Shown here: one piece after another, positions 13,984 through 15,461 of the stretch
Position numbering within the stretch: the stretch's first letter is position 1
Layout: each line of letters opens with the position of its first letter
Source: an uncultured Bacilli bacterium
GTDB lineage: Bacteria; Bacillota_I; Bacilli_A; RF39; UBA660
Length of the DNA: 15,461 nt
Assembly: GCA_944351315.1 (NCBI GenBank)
Contig: CALVPL010000070.1
Location: 1 to 15,461 of the forward strand
Direction: 5' to 3'
The notes under the pieces: model-generated
What the model was told of the DNA's origin: nothing
The model's input: only the letters and a program-made list of their open reading frames with translations
Database searches by the model: none
Position numbers and translations under genes: made by a program

Positions 13984-14529
13984 TTAATTAAATTTATTCA
14001 TTGTTTTAGAAATTCCTTCTAAAACAAAATTTTCAATAATTTCCCGGTAAGTAGAAAAGTGATCCTGAAAAAATTCTAAGTCTTTTTTTGAAAACTTACC
14101 TAAAACATAATTAACTACAGAAACATCAGAAGATGAAGAGATTCCTATTTTTAATCTGGCAAATTGATCGGTATTTAAAGAAGAAATAATAGACTTTATT
14201 CCATTATGACCTCCAGAACTACTATGAACTTTCAAACGATATTTTCCAAATGGCAAATCTAAATCGTCTTGAATAACCAAAATATCCTCAACAGCTATAT
14301 GATAATAATTAGCTATTTTAGAAACCGCAATTCCACTTAAATTCATATACGTTAAAGGTTTAACATATAAAACATCTTCTGTTTGAATTTTTTCTTTTTT
14401 AATCATAGCTTGAAATTTTTTTTCTATTTTAAAATCCATTACAAAAGAATCTAGAACCATAAACCCGACATTATGACGAGTATTTTCATATTCTTTTCCT
14501 GGATTTCCTAAACCAACAATCATTTTCAT
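13984..14529 (-). CDS. pth: Peptidyl-tRNA hydrolase
   Basis: Recycles peptidyl-tRNA released from stalled ribosomes. From the ATG at 14529 the 181-residue product starts MKMIVGLGNPGKEYENTRHN, with Asn9 and the catalytic His19; PLTYMNLSG (59-66) holds Asn63, QDDLDLPFG (87-95) the conserved Asp88, and SSGGHNGIKSI (104-114) Asn109. The ATG is chosen because GAGGA lies seven bases upstream and the family starts here; the longer frame from 14577 would overlap the preceding gene. B. subtilis calls it spoVC. Part of the ricT-yabB-pth-mfd-spoVT operon. Confidence 0.97.
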   Translation of the reverse strand: MKMIVGLGNPGKEYENTRHNVGFMVLDSFVMDFKIEKKFQAMIKKEKIQTEDVLYVKPLTYMNLSGIAVSKIANYYHIAVEDILVIQDDLDLPFGKYRLKVHSSSGGHNGIKSIISSLNTDQFARLKIGISSSSDVSVVNYVLGKFSKKDLEFFQDHFSTYREIIENFVLEGISKTMNKFN

Positions 14530-14539
14530 ACTACATTCC

Positions 14540-15250
14540 TCAATTCTTAAATAAGTTTTGATATGTCGATAAACCATCTATAGAAATAGGCGGTTTAACG
14601 ATACAACCAAATTTACCATTTTTAACTAAACTTACTAAAACAATAATTGGAGCTTCTTCAATTTTAGAATGGATAAATTGAATCTTTTTTATGCCAAAAT
14701 GATATTTATGAGCAAAAACGATAATTTCATCTAAACGACTGGGAATATGAACCAAATAAAATCTTCCCTTAGTCTTTAATAAAATGGAAGCAATCCGAAT
14801 TAGAGATTCTAAATTAATAAAAACTTCATGACGAGCAATCTGCTTAAGTTTATTATGATTTAAAAAATCTTGATGATGAAATTTAAAGTAAGGCGGATTT
14901 GATAAAAGAACATCAAAATTATTTCCCGGGAAATAATTTTCTAACTCTAACACGTTTTTTTCTAGAATTTGAATACCATTTTCCATATGATTTTCGATAA
15001 TAGAAGCTTTAGCTAGTTCTACAATTTCTGGTTGCAGTTCTACACCAATGATCGGTTTGTGATATTTATAATATAAAAGAATGGGAATAACTGCATTTCC
15101 CGTACATAAATCTAATATTTTATTATCACTTTTTCGTATTTCAGCAAATTCAGCTAATAAAATGGAATCTAAAGAAAATTTAAAACCTTCCTCATATTGA
15201 TATATTTTTAAATTAGGATAATCAAACAACCAATTAAGTTGCTTTTTCAT
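14540..15250 (-). CDS. trmN6: tRNA1(Val) (adenine-N6)-methyltransferase, YabB/TrmN6 family
   Basis: SAM-dependent methyltransferase of the YabB/YfiC family; the E. coli member modifies A37 of tRNA1(Val). The 236-residue product has the N-terminal YQYEEGFKFSLDSILLAEF (18-36) typical of this group, SAM motif I ILDLCTGNAVIPILL (45-59), an acidic end at GVELQ (69-73) and the catalytic SNPPYF (117-122), diagnostic of N6-adenine methyltransferases. In B. subtilis yabB also lies just downstream of yaaT (ricT) and yabA. The first 17 bases overlap the end of ricT; AAGGAG lies ten bases before the ATG. The substrate is inferred from the family. Confidence 0.93.
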   Translation of the reverse strand: MKKQLNWLFDYPNLKIYQYEEGFKFSLDSILLAEFAEIRKSDNKILDLCTGNAVIPILLYYKYHKPIIGVELQPEIVELAKASIIENHMENGIQILEKNVLELENYFPGNNFDVLLSNPPYFKFHHQDFLNHNKLKQIARHEVFINLESLIRIASILLKTKGRFYLVHIPSRLDEIIVFAHKYHFGIKKIQFIHSKIEEAPIIVLVSLVKNGKFGCIVKPPISIDGLSTYQNLFKN

Positions 15251-15461
15251 CTAAACAAATCTCCTTAACTTCATCTTGAATTAAAACTTTATATTTTCGA
15301 TTTAAAATATCAATACTAACCACTTTTCCTTTTCCAAATGAAGTTTCCACTTCTTGACCAACACTTGGCATATCTTTTGAACATCGAATATATTCGTCAT
15401 CTTCATAAGCCAAACAACAAAGTAAACGACCACAAGCTCCATTTATTTTAGAAGGATTTAA
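15234..15461 (-). CDS. ricT: RicT (YaaT), PSP1-domain protein, C-terminal 75 residues
   Basis: The frame is open to the window edge, so the N-terminal part lies outside. The visible end starts LNPSKINGACGRLLCCLAYE, the highly conserved PSP1 signature, followed by IRCSKDMPSVGQEV, which carries another conserved cysteine, and a beta-rich tail ending ICLDEKAT. In B. subtilis RicT works with RicA and RicF as an Fe-S-containing complex that promotes RNase Y-dependent mRNA maturation and affects sporulation and competence; the cysteines seen here include the cluster ligands. Downstream trmN6 overlaps its end by 17 bases. Confidence 0.95.
   Translation of the reverse strand, partial: LNPSKINGACGRLLCCLAYEDDEYIRCSKDMPSVGQEVETSFGKGKVVSIDILNRKYKVLIQDEVKEICLDEKAT

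Noticed and set aside
1..15461. Search for CRISPR arrays, tRNA genes, insertion sequences, toxin-antitoxin pairs or phage genes
   Set aside because: No repeat arrays, cloverleaf sequences, transposase motifs or inverted terminal repeats were seen; the only non-coding RNAs supported are the T-box and probable L13 leader.

Overview
The window is a compact, AT-rich, housekeeping-plus-sporulation block from a low-GC member of the Bacillota, most like Bacilli. Every recognisable gene lies on the minus strand, so transcription runs from high to low coordinates. The organism uses the standard bacterial code: TGA ends both EcfA-like genes and the tryptophan codons checked are TGG, which argues against a Mycoplasma-type code. 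Gene content and order closely follow the ricT-to-divIC ('yab') region of Bacillus subtilis, but many intervening genes are absent (yabA, abrB, rnmV, ispE, purR, glmU, prs, ctc, fin, yabM, yabN, yabO). A streamlined, spore-forming or recently spore-forming gut-type Bacilli lineage would fit; the exact taxon is an inference.

Layout in the direction of transcription. (1) 15461-10192: a tight operon of ricT (5' end outside the window), a YabB/TrmN6-type tRNA methyltransferase, pth, mfd and spoVT, closed by a strong terminator. (2) 10160-7601: a promoter and a T-box leader with an AUG specifier control metG, followed one base later by tatD. (3) 7617-6999: a secreted/anchored 3D-domain protein with its own promoter and terminator. 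(4) 6993-6137: ksgA (rsmA) with promoter and terminator. (5) 6114-5120: yabG (spore-coat protease) and veg. (6) 5114-4757: spoVG with a vegetative-type promoter and a terminator. (7) 4739-4088: an unrecognised 206-residue protein with a faint EAL-domain resemblance. (8) 4058-3115: yabP, yabQ and divIC, with a sigma-A-type promoter for divIC inside the end of yabQ. (9) 3058-1021: two strongly degenerate EcfA-type ABC ATPase homologues coupled to truA. (10) 970-1: a consensus promoter and probable L13 leader driving rplM and rpsI.

How the genes work together: ribosomal proteins L13 and S9, KsgA, TruA, the TrmN6 homologue, Pth and MetG serve translation; Mfd and TatD serve DNA/RNA maintenance; SpoVT, YabG, YabP, YabQ, SpoVG and Veg serve sporulation or the transition to it; DivIC serves division. 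The two most unusual points are the EcfA pair, which sits where a functional ecfA1-ecfA2-ecfT set is normally found but has lost nearly all catalytic motifs and the ecfT gene, and a 19-base element shared by the start regions of the sporulation genes yabP and yabG.
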